64,000 nt of DNA from contig JAUTCS010000069.1 in the NCBI GenBank assembly GCA_030673825.1, positions 1 to 64,000 on the forward strand, given 5' to 3'. The DNA is from Verrucomicrobiota bacterium JB024 (GTDB lineage: Bacteria > Verrucomicrobiota > Verrucomicrobiia > Opitutales > Cerasicoccaceae). The notes beneath the pieces are model-generated. The model did not search any database, had not been told where the DNA came from, and saw nothing but the letters and a program-made list of their open reading frames with translations. Both the position numbers and the translations under genes were made by a program. Below, piece after piece: positions 6,477 through 15,864 of the stretch; the stretch's first letter is position 1, and every line of letters begins with the position of its first letter.

Positions 6477-9400
6477 ATGAATATCCCTACCCAGCTTCGT
6501 TGCCTCTGTCTTTCATTTGTCTTGCTGCTGCCTTTGTTCGCGGCTGGAGCCGGGATCGAGGTTGAGCCGGAGGCGAAAGCACCCGGCGTGGATTATAAGG
6601 CCGAGCAGGCACTTCTGGTGATTCCTTCTACATTGAAAGGTCCGTATCAGGTGAAAGCCGGGGCGGTGGATATTACGGGCGACGAGAATTTCGCGGCCAC
6701 CGTGGAGGTCGAGCGGCTTGAGCGTTTGGCGGCCTCCGGCGAATGCGAGGCAAACCTTGTGATCGAGTTTGCCAACGGTGAGATTTGGAAATGGGGCTAC
6801 AATGCGCGGGAGAAGGTGATCGTCGACGCTCACCGTGGCGAGGAACTGATCTACCGCAACGGATGGACGGCCACGGCGCCGACGGGCCTCAAGGTCGTCC
6901 GGATCGGCCAGTCCGTTTTCTTTGAGCAGGCGGGACGTCTGGTCTATTATCGCCCCCTGGAGGGCAGGAGCGTCTCCCGGCTCTGGCTGGAGGTGGACAA
7001 CCGCACCGGCCAGGGCGCCGATATCCGGCTGAGCGGGATTGAGGTTTCCCCACTGGGGACAGTGGACGCGCCAACGGCCCCCTACGCGCGGCCTTTCGCG
7101 AAAAAGGTCTTCATGAACGTGCTCGGATGGATGCCGCCGGAGAAGTTCCCCGCCACCTTTGCCGAGCAATATTACGACTTCCCGGCCCTGCCGGTGGCAG
7201 ACGGGATACGCGGGCAGGTCGAGGCGATGGGGAAGCACGGGGTTGACGCTGTGCTGCTGGATTTCCTCGGCACCAAGCGCCCCTCGATGATCCTGCCGCA
7301 GTTCGACATGTCGGACGCATGGTTGAAAGCCATCCGTGAATCCAGCACTCCGCAGATGCAGTTCGCCCCGTTCTGGGAGTACGACTCGGGCGGCGCGGAC
7401 CCTTACCACAGTTCCGCGGGCATCGGTACGGACAACCTCGCCGACGCGGCCCGCTTCGTGGCCGACATCATCGAGTACAACTACCGCCGCTATCAGGAAG
7501 ACCCCGAGCTGTACCGCCTGCAAGGCCGCCCCGTGGACTTCCTCTACAACTCGATGATCTACAACGAACCGGAGTTCTGGCGCGACGTGCGGGCGCATCT
7601 GACCGACTCGCTCGGCATGGCGCCCATTTTCTCGCTCGGGCCGGGCGGGCTGCCGATGACGCTGCACGCGGAGTTCGACCCGGACTATTTTCACCGCTAC
7701 ACCGACGAGTACTTCGAGTCCGTTTTCGTCTTCAACCTGTGGGGGCCCACCGCGGATGTTTTCCCCGGCAAGATCATGGACCACTACCGGGACCGGGAGC
7801 CGCCGGTGCAGGTCATCGGGACGGCCGTGCCGGGCTACTGGAGCGTCCGGCATAATCACCGCACGATCGTGCATCCGCGCTTCACGGAGCGCTTGCGGGA
7901 GTCCCTCGGTGAGAGTCTGGCTGCCGACGTTGATGGCGTGCATGTCACGACCTGGAACGACTTCTGGGAGAATACGCACTTCGTCCCCAGCTTCTCCTTT
8001 CTCGATTCCCGCCTGGAAGTACTCAGCGCGATGACGGCGAAGTGGAAGGGCGAACCCGCCCGGGATGGAGCGAGCCGCATGCCCCGGGCCATCCTCTCGT
8101 ACCGCAAGGTCGTCTATCCCGGCGAGCCCATTGATTTCGAACTGTTGTTCTTGCCAACGGAAGGCTTCGGTGGCGAAACCACGGCAACGGTCCGTTTTTA
8201 CAACGAGGACGGGGCGGAGCTCTTCGCGGGGCGGGTGGAAGCATCCGTCTCTGACGATCTGGTCCCGGTGCGCGCTTCCGAGGTTGGGGAGGAGTGGGTC
8301 CTGCCAAGGTCTTTCCCGCAGAAAACGGCGATCACGGTCGAGGCCGTCATCGAGCAGGGCGGGGAGGAATTTGCCTGCTACAATCTGCCGCAGATCGCCG
8401 TCCTGCCGTTCAGCTTCCTCGACCCGGACCTGCTACTTTACTCCGTGCCGCTGCACCGGCTGATACCGGATGGAACGGACGCCGAGCTGGAGATCAACGG
8501 CGAGCTCGCCGGCACCGTTACGACGGACGGGCTGGTCGGCTACCGACTGGCGGGCGGCGAGGACGGCCTGCAGTTCGCCGTCACCCGCAACAGCCATGCC
8601 GTGCGCATGATGGCGGACGCGGAGCTGGCCGGGTCGGAGTTTTTCCCGGGGCGTAACTCGAAGATCGTTTTACAGCCCAACCGTTACGAGTGCTTCATCG
8701 ACGCGATGAGCGATCAGGGGCGCCGCCCGATGGTTCCGGAGATTCAGAACTGGCGCGCGGCGAAGTCCCTCTATCCGATCGAGCTCGGGGGCGACAGCTA
8801 CTACGCGGCGCTGGTGCTGGATGCAGAGGGGCACTACGCCTACACGCCGATTGTCTGGACGCAGTTCGAGCGGGAGGGCGCCCGGTGCGTCGGCTCATAC
8901 GTCTTTAACGGGATCGAGCAGGGATACGTCCGCAACCGCAGCGCCGCCGGACGCGATATCGAGTTCGGCACGCGGGCCAACAACCCGAAGACCGTCTTTT
9001 TACGACCTGACTTCCCGGTTATGGCGTGGGGACCCGAGACCGGTCCGGTCAGCCTGCCGATCGACTTCCTGCCGCCCGCCGCGGCGTCGGTCGAGTGCGT
9101 GTTTCGCTTCGAGCACTCCGGCGAGCCACAGGTGATCCTGGGGCAGTCTCATCACTCGCGGCAACTGGACTTGCGCATCAACGAGGCCGATCAGTTCGTG
9201 CTCAGCCGTGTCGATGAGACGGGGCAGAGCGTGGAGCTGATCTCCCCCGTGCTGAAGCCTGGTGTCGTCCACCAGGTGGTGGGCGTGTACGATGGCTTAG
9301 AACTGCGCCTGTACGTCAATGGCGTCGAGGTGGACAGTGCTCCGTGTCGGGGCGTGCGGACCGGCGAGGGCATCTGGTTGGGCGGGATCGGCGACGAGCG

Positions 9401-9512
9401 TTTCCAGGGCGAGCTGGTCCGGATGAATGTCTTTAACGGCGCTCTCTCCGCCGATCAGGTGGAGGCAATGCACGAACGCCTGGAACTGCTTGAGCTGAAC
9501 GCGCCGAACTGA
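6477..9512 (+). CDS. Secreted GH71/GH99-like glycoside hydrolase with C-terminal LamG domain
   Basis: 1011 residues from MNIPTQLRCLCLSFVLLL, a signal peptide ending near FAAGAG. Residues ~1-200 form an N-terminal beta-sandwich. From ~205 (KKVFMNVLGWMPPEKF) to ~510 runs a TIM-barrel-like domain with features of GH71/GH99 endo-acting alpha-glycosidases: FWEYDSGG, DFLYNSMIYNEPEFW and the late signature TTWNDFWENTHFVPS near residue 491. Ig-like and beta-sandwich modules follow, then a LamG/concanavalin-like domain at ~870-1005 (HQVVGVYDGLELRLYVNG). Family knowledge: GH71 cleaves alpha-1,3-glucan and GH99 alpha-mannosides; the actual substrate is unknown. It converges on LacI regulator 1. The shared operator class upstream suggests that regulator controls it. 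Confidence 0.7.
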   Translation: MNIPTQLRCLCLSFVLLLPLFAAGAGIEVEPEAKAPGVDYKAEQALLVIPSTLKGPYQVKAGAVDITGDENFAATVEVERLERLAASGECEANLVIEFANGEIWKWGYNAREKVIVDAHRGEELIYRNGWTATAPTGLKVVRIGQSVFFEQAGRLVYYRPLEGRSVSRLWLEVDNRTGQGADIRLSGIEVSPLGTVDAPTAPYARPFAKKVFMNVLGWMPPEKFPATFAEQYYDFPALPVADGIRGQVEAMGKHGVDAVLLDFLGTKRPSMILPQFDMSDAWLKAIRESSTPQMQFAPFWEYDSGGADPYHSSAGIGTDNLADAARFVADIIEYNYRRYQEDPELYRLQGRPVDFLYNSMIYNEPEFWRDVRAHLTDSLGMAPIFSLGPGGLPMTLHAEFDPDYFHRYTDEYFESVFVFNLWGPTADVFPGKIMDHYRDREPPVQVIGTAVPGYWSVRHNHRTIVHPRFTERLRESLGESLAADVDGVHVTTWNDFWENTHFVPSFSFLDSRLEVLSAMTAKWKGEPARDGASRMPRAILSYRKVVYPGEPIDFELLFLPTEGFGGETTATVRFYNEDGAELFAGRVEASVSDDLVPVRASEVGEEWVLPRSFPQKTAITVEAVIEQGGEEFACYNLPQIAVLPFSFLDPDLLLYSVPLHRLIPDGTDAELEINGELAGTVTTDGLVGYRLAGGEDGLQFAVTRNSHAVRMMADAELAGSEFFPGRNSKIVLQPNRYECFIDAMSDQGRRPMVPEIQNWRAAKSLYPIELGGDSYYAALVLDAEGHYAYTPIVWTQFEREGARCVGSYVFNGIEQGYVRNRSAAGRDIEFGTRANNPKTVFLRPDFPVMAWGPETGPVSLPIDFLPPAAASVECVFRFEHSGEPQVILGQSHHSRQLDLRINEADQFVLSRVDETGQSVELISPVLKPGVVHQVVGVYDGLELRLYVNGVEVDSAPCRGVRTGEGIWLGGIGDERFQGELVRMNVFNGALSADQVEAMHERLELLELNAPN

Positions 9513-9606
9513 TCGGTTGCCGTAGTTTCGTTGGTCTATGGAGAGTGCGCGTCGCCGGGTGATTCAGCCCAGCCCGGCACGCGTGCTCCCGGACCCGTCC
9601 ACTCCG

Positions 9607-10644
9607 CTAGGCAACGCCGTTCTGGCGCGGGGCCGGGCCGGTGGAGGCGCGTTCGATGATCTTGACGGGGATGCTCGTGCCCTTGTGGTTGCGCTCGGGA
9701 GCGTCGGGGCCGCCGCTGATCATGCGCCAGAGTTGCTCGGCGGCGGCGAGGCCGACGAGCTCCCGGACCTTTGATGTCGTGGTCAGGGAAGGGGAGAGAA
9801 ACGGTGCGAAATAGTCGTCCCCCATACCCGTAATCGAGACATCCTCGGGGATGCGCAGGCCGATGCTGCGGATGCCTTTCATCGCTCCCATGGCCAGAGA
9901 GTCGTTGTCGCAGACGATGGCCGTTGGCCGGGATTTGTGCCGAATCGCTGAGATGGCGCACTCCGCGGCCTGTTCGGGCTTCCAGTCGCAGAGCTTGATC
10001 CAGTCCATATCGATCTGCAGGCCGAACTTCTGCATCGTCTTCAGGTAACCATGGTAGCGCTTGTCGATGACATCCTCGTTGTTTTCCCCGCGCAGGTAGG
10101 CGATGCGCGTGTGGCCGAGATTGACCAGGTGGGTGATGATCTGATCCATGGCCCCCAGGTCGTCGGCGGAGACGTGGGGCACTTTGACCGACTCGACATT
10201 CGGCCCGATGATGACGAACGGGATGTTGTCCTTCTTCAGCTCCTCGAAAAACTTGTTCGTGGCCTTCTGGTTGGACGGGGCGATGATCAGCCCCTCCACG
10301 CGGTGGCAGACGGCTTCGTGAAAGCTCAGCTGCTCGATCTCGGGCTTGTTCTCCGTGGTGTACACGAGCGTGGAGTATGACTCCTCCATGAAGTACCGCT
10401 GGATCGGACCGAGAATCCCGCCGATATCCTTGGTCGAGTGCGACATGACGACTGCGATCGACTGGGTCTTGCCGGACATGACGCCCTTGACCAGTCGGTT
10501 CGGCTTGTAGTGGTACTGCTGGGCCACCTCCTTGACATGCTTTTTGACGGCCTCGGAGATGCGTGGGTCGTCGTTGAGCGCACGGGAGATGGTCGTGTGG
10601 GAGACTTTGCAGATCTCGGCGAGTTGTCGGAGTCCAATAGCCAT
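9607..10644 (-). CDS. LacI family transcriptional regulator 1
   Basis: 345 residues. An N-terminal helix-turn-helix (LRQLAEICKVSHTTISRALN) and hinge (YHYKPNRLVKGVMSGK) are followed by the periplasmic-binding-protein-like effector domain with the usual landmarks: VEGLIIAPS, VSADDLGAM, NLGHTRIAYLRG, RPTAIVCDNDSLAMGAM and DVSITGMGDD. It acts in the cytoplasm as a sugar-responsive repressor or activator. It diverges from the GH110-like gene, 267 bases apart. The intergenic region carries a GGTGCA element like those at 4176 and 6443, making this protein the best candidate for controlling module 1. The start is fixed by the usual short distance from ATG to the helix-turn-helix. The inducer is unknown. 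Confidence 0.92.
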   Translation of the reverse strand: MAIGLRQLAEICKVSHTTISRALNDDPRISEAVKKHVKEVAQQYHYKPNRLVKGVMSGKTQSIAVVMSHSTKDIGGILGPIQRYFMEESYSTLVYTTENKPEIEQLSFHEAVCHRVEGLIIAPSNQKATNKFFEELKKDNIPFVIIGPNVESVKVPHVSADDLGAMDQIITHLVNLGHTRIAYLRGENNEDVIDKRYHGYLKTMQKFGLQIDMDWIKLCDWKPEQAAECAISAIRHKSRPTAIVCDNDSLAMGAMKGIRSIGLRIPEDVSITGMGDDYFAPFLSPSLTTTSKVRELVGLAAAEQLWRMISGGPDAPERNHKGTSIPVKIIERASTGPAPRQNGVA

Positions 10645-10787
10645 TTAAAGCGTCAGGGTGGAGGGCGGTTACTTTTTATATTCACAGAGTTTACAGGGAA
10701 TTTTAGGGCAAAGTGAATCTTTTAAATTTCATTATGTAAGTTGTTTGTATTAAGCATAATAAGTTTGATTATGGGTTTTGATTTAAA

Positions 10788-10807
10788 TAGGTTTACATGG
10801 TGCATAA
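10788..10807. promoter_or_regulatory. Class 1 operator candidate (GGTGCA half-site), site C
   Basis: The right half (CATGGTGCATAA) matches sites A and B. The left half is poorly conserved, although TTTACATGGTGCATAAA keeps TTTA/TAAA ends. It lies between LacI regulator 1 and the GH110-like gene, with TTGACA at 10813-10818 just beyond it. Confidence 0.45.
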
Positions 10808-10911
10808 AGATGTTGACATGCGCAGCCCTCTGACAGAGTGTATTTTCAATGAGTATCTCGCCCGCCCCCGGGCGTTCCCCGGCATCGGTTGGATTGCCAT
10901 GAGTTGATGTT

Positions 10912-12738
10912 ATGAGAGCTCGGACTTCGATGCAGTATCCCGTCATGATTCAAGCGCCCCTAATTTCCCTGCTGTTCACAATCCTTTCGCTGGTCGCGAC
11001 AGGCGTCCATGCGCAAATGGAAGCCATACAGGAGTCTGCGCAGGCGCGTCTCAACAACCTCGGCCCGGATGTTCGCGTGGTCGAGTTGGAACCGGGTGAA
11101 TACCGTGTGTCTTCGAACGGCCAGCGGGCGGCCTTTGTGCTGCGCGGGCTGGAGGACGTCGTCATCGACGGGAACGGCTCGACGATCGTGGTCGAGGATT
11201 TCAAGTCCGCGTTCTTCATCGCCGATTGCAGCAATGTGACGATCCAGAACTTTGTGCTCGATATGGACCCGTTGCCCTACTTGCAAGGGCGGGTTCGCGA
11301 GGTGGACGAGGCGGCGCGCAGTGTCCTGGTCGAACTGGATAAAGGCTTTGCGGGGATGGAGGTGCTCAAGGCCTACTTCAAGCTCAAGCTCGCCGTGCTC
11401 TATGACGATGCCGGGCGCTTGCTTCCGTCGCAGTCGGACTGCTCCGTGTCCGGTGTGGGGGAGGCGGGAGCGGGAATGATTCGCGTCCAGCTCAGTCCCT
11501 ATGACACGGACCTGAGTCTGGCGGACTGCGGCTATGCGCCGGGCGTACGTATGGCCCTGACCGGAAAAGGGCAGCCCATCATCGAGCAGCACGATTGCAG
11601 CGGTATGGTTTTTAAAAACGTCACGGTCCACGCCTCGGCCGGGTTGGCTGTCTATGAGCGTGCCGCCGATGAGGGCAGCGTCTATGAGGGCTGTTCCATC
11701 GTACGTCTTCCCGCTTCGGACCGTCTGCTGGCGGGCAATGCCGACGGCTTCCACTCGTCGATGGCCGTGGAGGGCCCGGCGTACCTGAGCTGTGAGGTTT
11801 CGTCGATCTGCGACGATGCCTTCGCCGTGCACGGCTTTTTCTCGCTCTTGCTTGAGTCATCCGCGCCGGACCGGATCGAGATTGCGCCCCTGTTACGCCG
11901 CGACTTCGAGGTCGGCAGTGAGCTCAACTTTCACGACATCCACAGCCTGGAACCGCTGGGTAGCGCCCGCGTCACCGCTATCGTGTCCAGCCGCGACCCG
12001 GCGAAGCTCAAGGCCGCGCACGACCTGAGCGCGGCGGCGACCCGCGAGGGGCAGCGCATCATCCGCATGGCCAGCGAGGAGGTGCTGACCGTAACCCTGG
12101 ACCGGGAGGTGGATCTGCCCGCGCTCACCCTGATCGAGTCCGAGGCGATGTGCGGGGCCGGTAGCGTGGTTAAAGATTGCCGCATCGACAATGTCCGGGG
12201 CCGTGCGATCCTGCTCCAGACGACTGACGCGCTGGTCGAGCATAACACGGTCTCCTGGCTCACCCTGCCGGGCATCGAAGTCAGCGGCGAGATTCCGTGG
12301 ATGCAGGGACCCTTCTCCAAAAACGTTATCGTGCAGGGCAACACGTTCGAAGACGTCGGTTTTGGCCTGTCGGGCAAGGCCTCGTACAAGACCGCGATGG
12401 GGGCGATCAGCCTGCATGCTTACTACAGCGGTCCGCTGAAGGAGAACCTGTACCTGATCCAGGATGTGCTGATCGCAGACAATGTGGTCCGCGGCTCTGG
12501 CCTGCCCGCGTACTCCGTTATCAATGCCGAGGGCGTGACCATAGAGGGGAATGTTTTTGAGGATGTAAACACGCTGCCGGTGCGACGGGCGGGCGAAGAC
12601 CTGGGCGTGGATGCCTCGGGTGATTTTGTGGTGGCCTCGGTCGCTGACCTGGAGGTCGCCGACAATGATTTTATCAATCTGGTGAGTGGTGAGGCGCAGA
12701 CGCCGGAGCCTGTCCAGAAGCGAAGAATTCGGAAGTAA
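10912..12738 (+). CDS. Secreted GH110-like parallel beta-helix glycosidase
   Basis: 608 residues with a signal peptide (IQAPLISLLFTILSLVATGVHA); starts at 10930 or 10945 are equally possible. The protein is a right-handed beta-helix: repeated short strands with NVTIQNFVLD, GMVFKNVTVHASAGLAVYE and VEHNTVSW. Two segments fit GH110 alpha-galactosidases: ADGFH with DDAFAVHG (about residues 277-303, family pattern ADGFH...DDaxNVHG) and RGRAILLQTTDALVEHN (~428-445). Family knowledge: characterised GH110 enzymes remove alpha-1,3-galactose, including from carrageenan oligomers. That fits a sulfated galactan diet, but the substrate is inferred. A pectate-lyase-like function cannot be excluded. The next gene starts 4 bases after the stop, so the two form an operon. 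Confidence 0.65.
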   Translation: MRARTSMQYPVMIQAPLISLLFTILSLVATGVHAQMEAIQESAQARLNNLGPDVRVVELEPGEYRVSSNGQRAAFVLRGLEDVVIDGNGSTIVVEDFKSAFFIADCSNVTIQNFVLDMDPLPYLQGRVREVDEAARSVLVELDKGFAGMEVLKAYFKLKLAVLYDDAGRLLPSQSDCSVSGVGEAGAGMIRVQLSPYDTDLSLADCGYAPGVRMALTGKGQPIIEQHDCSGMVFKNVTVHASAGLAVYERAADEGSVYEGCSIVRLPASDRLLAGNADGFHSSMAVEGPAYLSCEVSSICDDAFAVHGFFSLLLESSAPDRIEIAPLLRRDFEVGSELNFHDIHSLEPLGSARVTAIVSSRDPAKLKAAHDLSAAATREGQRIIRMASEEVLTVTLDREVDLPALTLIESEAMCGAGSVVKDCRIDNVRGRAILLQTTDALVEHNTVSWLTLPGIEVSGEIPWMQGPFSKNVIVQGNTFEDVGFGLSGKASYKTAMGAISLHAYYSGPLKENLYLIQDVLIADNVVRGSGLPAYSVINAEGVTIEGNVFEDVNTLPVRRAGEDLGVDASGDFVVASVADLEVADNDFINLVSGEAQTPEPVQKRRIRK

Positions 12739-12742
12739 CGGT

Positions 12743-14692
12743 ATGGAAAAAATCAATACAGCGGACGCTGACATCGCGATCATTGGCGGCAGCTTCGGAG
12801 CCATCGCTGCGGCGCAGGCCTGCCTTGAGCGGGGCTACCGCGTGATCATGACTGAGCAGTACCCGTGGATCGGCGGGCAGGTTACCAGCCAGGCGCTGTG
12901 CGCGCTGGACGAGTATCACGATCCGATCTCGGAGGGCGGCGTCGGGTATAGCCGACGATACGGTCAGTTCCGGCAGGCGCTGCGCGACTATTACACGCGG
13001 GGCTACAAGCTCTCGCGCTTCGGCAGCGAGCAGAAGCATTTCAACGCGGGCAACTCTATGAACTCCATGGTCGTGGCAGAGCCAACGGCGGCCCGTCAGG
13101 TGATCGAGGATCTTTTTGCTGACGCGGTTGCTGACGGGCGTCTGCAGGTGTACACCGAGCATGTGCCCGTCAGCGCCGAGGTGCAGGGCAGGCGCATTCA
13201 GTCCGTGGTCTGCCGTTCTCTGCGGGAGGATGACTCCCGGCTGAAGATTCGCGCCCGGTTTTTTCTCAGCGGTGACGAGGTAGGCGACCTTTACCCGTTG
13301 CTGGACATCCCGTACATGATCGGTTCGGAGAGTCACGCCGAGTACGGTGAGCCGCATGCGCCCGAGCTGGGGAACCCCGAGGCCGTGCAGAGTTTCACTT
13401 ACTGCATCGCAGTGGAGTACGCGCCCGGCGAGGACCACACGATTGATAAGCCCGAGGACTATGAGTACTGGAAGGCGCTGCACGGGCATCTCTTTTTTCT
13501 CGATGCGCCGGGAGCGCGCGGCAGTGACCCGGCCCTGATGTTCCGTGCCAAGAAGGGGCGCAACGAGCTGCCCATCCCGCCCGCTTTCTATTACCGCAGC
13601 GTGGTGGACCAGCGTAACTTCGACGATCCGCGCCAGCCCCGCAGCCGCACGATCATCAACACGACCGGCAACGACTACTTCCATGGCAACTTCATCGACA
13701 GCCCGGACAAGGCCCGTATCCAGGCCGAAGCGCGTGCGCTCTCACGGGCTTACCTTTACTGGATTCAGACGGAAGCGCCGCGGGACGACGGTGGCCACGG
13801 CTACCCGGAGATTCGTCCGCTGCCTGAGCTGACGGGCACGCCGGACGGGATCGCCATGGGGCCTTACATCCGCGAGGGGCGGCGCCTGAAAGCGTACACC
13901 GTGGTCACGGAGAACAGTATCTCCTCCGCGGTCCAACTGGGCGCGCGCGCTCAACCGTACCGGGACTCGACCGGGCTGGGCTGCTTTATCATCGACATTC
14001 ACCGCCGAGTAGGTGGCGAGGAGAGCATTAGCCAGATGGCCCGGCCCTACCAGATTCCGCTCAGTGCGCTGATGACGCCAGAGCTGGATAACTTCGCGGT
14101 CGCGGGCAAGGGCATCGGGGTGACCCAGATCGCCAACGGAGCCTACCGCCTGCACAATATCGAGTGGGGCATCGGCGAGGCCGCTGGCGAGTTCGCCGCC
14201 TTCGCGCTGGACGAGGACCTGCCGTCGCGCCCGCTGGAGGGGCTGCGCCTGAAAGCCTGCCAGAGCCGACTGGTCAAGGCCGGGGTGCCGCTGGTGTGGT
14301 TCGAGGACCTGTCGTATGAGCACCCGGCCTTCGAGGCGGTGCAGATGCTGACCATCTGCGGGCTCCTGCCGCTGGACGGGCGGCACCTGCGGCTGAATCC
14401 CTTTTACAGCGTCGCACGCTGCCGCAAGCTGGCGGACCATATCTTTGACCGGCTCAAGGCCGAGGGCGTTGATTATGGCGACCTGCGACAGATGGTGGTT
14501 GAGATGCACTGCACACGCTTCACCGAGATGCTGCGGCATGTTTACCTGCTGCTGGAGCGCGTTGGTTGGCCGGAAGCCTTTCTCGCGGATGCGCCTTTCT
14601 CCCTGGCGGACCTCGACCTCGATATCCTGTTTCAGGACATCATCCCCGAGGGGATGCACGACAAGGAAGTCTCCCTGCCAGCGGGGCGGTGA
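12743..14692 (+). CDS. FAD-dependent oxidoreductase
   Basis: 649 residues. The N-terminus carries a Rossmann dinucleotide-binding motif, ADIAIIGGSFGAIAAAQACL (about residues 8-27), followed by RGYRVIMTE and the WIGGQVTSQ segment typical of the FAD-dependent oxidoreductase family PF12831. Other family landmarks are FLSGDEVGDLYPLL and IANGAYRLHNIEWGIGEAAGEF near the C-terminal FAD-binding loop. There is no signal peptide, so it is cytoplasmic. It follows the GH110-like gene by 4 bases and is probably cotranscribed. Members often sit in sugar-degradation loci of Verrucomicrobia and Planctomycetes and are presumed to oxidise a sugar or sugar acid; the actual substrate is unknown. The start at 12743 gives the normal short lead into the FAD motif. 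Confidence 0.85.
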   Translation: MEKINTADADIAIIGGSFGAIAAAQACLERGYRVIMTEQYPWIGGQVTSQALCALDEYHDPISEGGVGYSRRYGQFRQALRDYYTRGYKLSRFGSEQKHFNAGNSMNSMVVAEPTAARQVIEDLFADAVADGRLQVYTEHVPVSAEVQGRRIQSVVCRSLREDDSRLKIRARFFLSGDEVGDLYPLLDIPYMIGSESHAEYGEPHAPELGNPEAVQSFTYCIAVEYAPGEDHTIDKPEDYEYWKALHGHLFFLDAPGARGSDPALMFRAKKGRNELPIPPAFYYRSVVDQRNFDDPRQPRSRTIINTTGNDYFHGNFIDSPDKARIQAEARALSRAYLYWIQTEAPRDDGGHGYPEIRPLPELTGTPDGIAMGPYIREGRRLKAYTVVTENSISSAVQLGARAQPYRDSTGLGCFIIDIHRRVGGEESISQMARPYQIPLSALMTPELDNFAVAGKGIGVTQIANGAYRLHNIEWGIGEAAGEFAAFALDEDLPSRPLEGLRLKACQSRLVKAGVPLVWFEDLSYEHPAFEAVQMLTICGLLPLDGRHLRLNPFYSVARCRKLADHIFDRLKAEGVDYGDLRQMVVEMHCTRFTEMLRHVYLLLERVGWPEAFLADAPFSLADLDLDILFQDIIPEGMHDKEVSLPAGR

Positions 14693-14782
14693 GTGAGCCG
14701 AACCTTCAGGTCGGTTGCCTATCCACGTCCGTGCTTTTTCGGGAAGGCTGGTCAATGCGAAACGGAGCGGAGAAGATGAGGG

Positions 14783-15484
14783 TCACCACCCGCCCTGTGC
14801 GATTTTATCAGCCTGCTGCTGCTCCATTTCGGGGGAGAGGAGTTTGATAGAGCCGTCGAAGTAGAGGTAGTTGCGTCCGCCGCGGTGCGCCATATTCGGA
14901 GCCACTGTGTTGATCGGGCTCATCTCCTGATCAATGTCCCGCAGCATCCAGGTGACGGCGGGGTTGCGCTTCTCCATGTAATCGTGCATCTGCATCGAGG
15001 GCCGCGAGCTCAGGTAGCCAAAGGGGTAATTGATGCCGTTGGCATAGGACGCCATGATGCCGTAGGTGCGCACGTTGGAGTAGCCCCTGACTGTCGCTGG
15101 TTCAGGTTGGGCCGGGCAGAAAAAGGCTTTGTTCAGACGTACGTTATTGTCCAGCGGCAGGTCCATATACGGCGAGAGGTGGGTCGTCATGACGTTGTTG
15201 ATTCCCAGCCGGTAATTGGCGTGCTGGGGCACGGTCAGGCCGCCGTTGTTCGGGCCGGGGGGCAACCAGTCATTGTGTTCGCTCACGTACAGGAGCATTG
15301 CGGCATGAATCTGCCGGAGGTTTCCCTGGCACTGAAGGGTGTTCGCACGATCCCGTATCGAGCCGACGACAGGAATCAGGATACCGGTCAGGATTCCGAT
15401 AATCGCCATGACAACCAGCAACTCGGTCAGACTGAACGCCCGGGCGACTCGGCCGCGGCAGATGCTCTTAACGCTCATATTCAT
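14783..15484 (-). CDS. Prepilin-like protein with N-terminal methylation motif and H-x9-DG C-terminus
   Basis: 233 residues: basic leader MNMSVKSICRGRVARA, then FSLTELLVVMAIIGILTGIL (methylation motif and membrane helix), then the NLRQIHAAMLLYVSEHNDWLPP region shared with its paralogues. The C-terminal signature is HRGGRNYLYFDGSIKLL (H-x9-DG). It diverges from a PEP-CTERM gene across a 380-base region that holds two TTACA-type operator candidates, so both may answer to LacI regulator 2. It converges on the FAD oxidoreductase gene. Predicted to be inner-membrane or pseudopilus associated; function unknown. Confidence 0.88.
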   Translation of the reverse strand: MNMSVKSICRGRVARAFSLTELLVVMAIIGILTGILIPVVGSIRDRANTLQCQGNLRQIHAAMLLYVSEHNDWLPPGPNNGGLTVPQHANYRLGINNVMTTHLSPYMDLPLDNNVRLNKAFFCPAQPEPATVRGYSNVRTYGIMASYANGINYPFGYLSSRPSMQMHDYMEKRNPAVTWMLRDIDQEMSPINTVAPNMAHRGGRNYLYFDGSIKLLSPEMEQQQADKIAQGGW

Positions 15485-15711
15485 GGGGTAGGGGTGATGT
15501 TAGGTGGCTGGATATTTTCGGCAAGATAAACGCAGGGATACCGGCTGTCTGGCTTGGGTGGAATATCGGAGGGGGAGTCGCCGGAATGATCGTCTGGCAG
15601 GTACAACGAGTCAGGAGATTGTCGTTATCCTCTGATCGGATGATTGCCGTAGACCTGAATGTGTTCCCTTCAAGCTATGTCTGTGCCTGCTGAATACAAT
15701 AACCGGATGGC

Positions 15712-15723
15712 TTACACTTGTAA
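15712..15723. promoter_or_regulatory. Class 2 operator candidate (TTACA-CT-TGTAA)
   Basis: TTACACTTGTAA is a 5+2+5 perfect dyad matching the TTTACA-nn-TGTAAA palindrome that overlaps the start of LacI regulator 2. Confidence 0.55.
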
Positions 15724-15785
15724 TCTTTGACCGTTGCTTCCGCGATCAATGCCCTGCCGATTAATCGGTGAAGATGAGTTTTGGA

Positions 15786-15798
15786 TTACATGTGAAAG
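15786..15798. promoter_or_regulatory. Class 2 operator candidate (TTACATGTGAAAG)
   Basis: TTACATGTGAAAG is identical, base for base, to 20613-20625 in the LacI 2/GH4 divergent promoter. It lies 67 bases upstream of the PEP-CTERM start. Confidence 0.6.
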
Positions 15799-15864
15799 TA
15801 TAGATTGCGTTGAGCCATGCCATCGGGTGGGCATGATTTATGGCGAACCAAAACCTCAACGCTA

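Larger units (their letters stand above)
15485..15864. other. Divergent intergenic region with two operator candidates
   Basis: 380 bases without a convincing gene, between a prepilin-like gene (minus) and a PEP-CTERM gene (plus). It holds the dyads at 15712-15723 and 15786-15798. Nothing else stands out. Confidence 0.6.

Noticed and set aside
6513-7979. 488-residue minus-strand open frame opposite the GH71/99-like gene
   Set aside because: No recognisable motif; the opposite strand carries a signal peptide and GH features.
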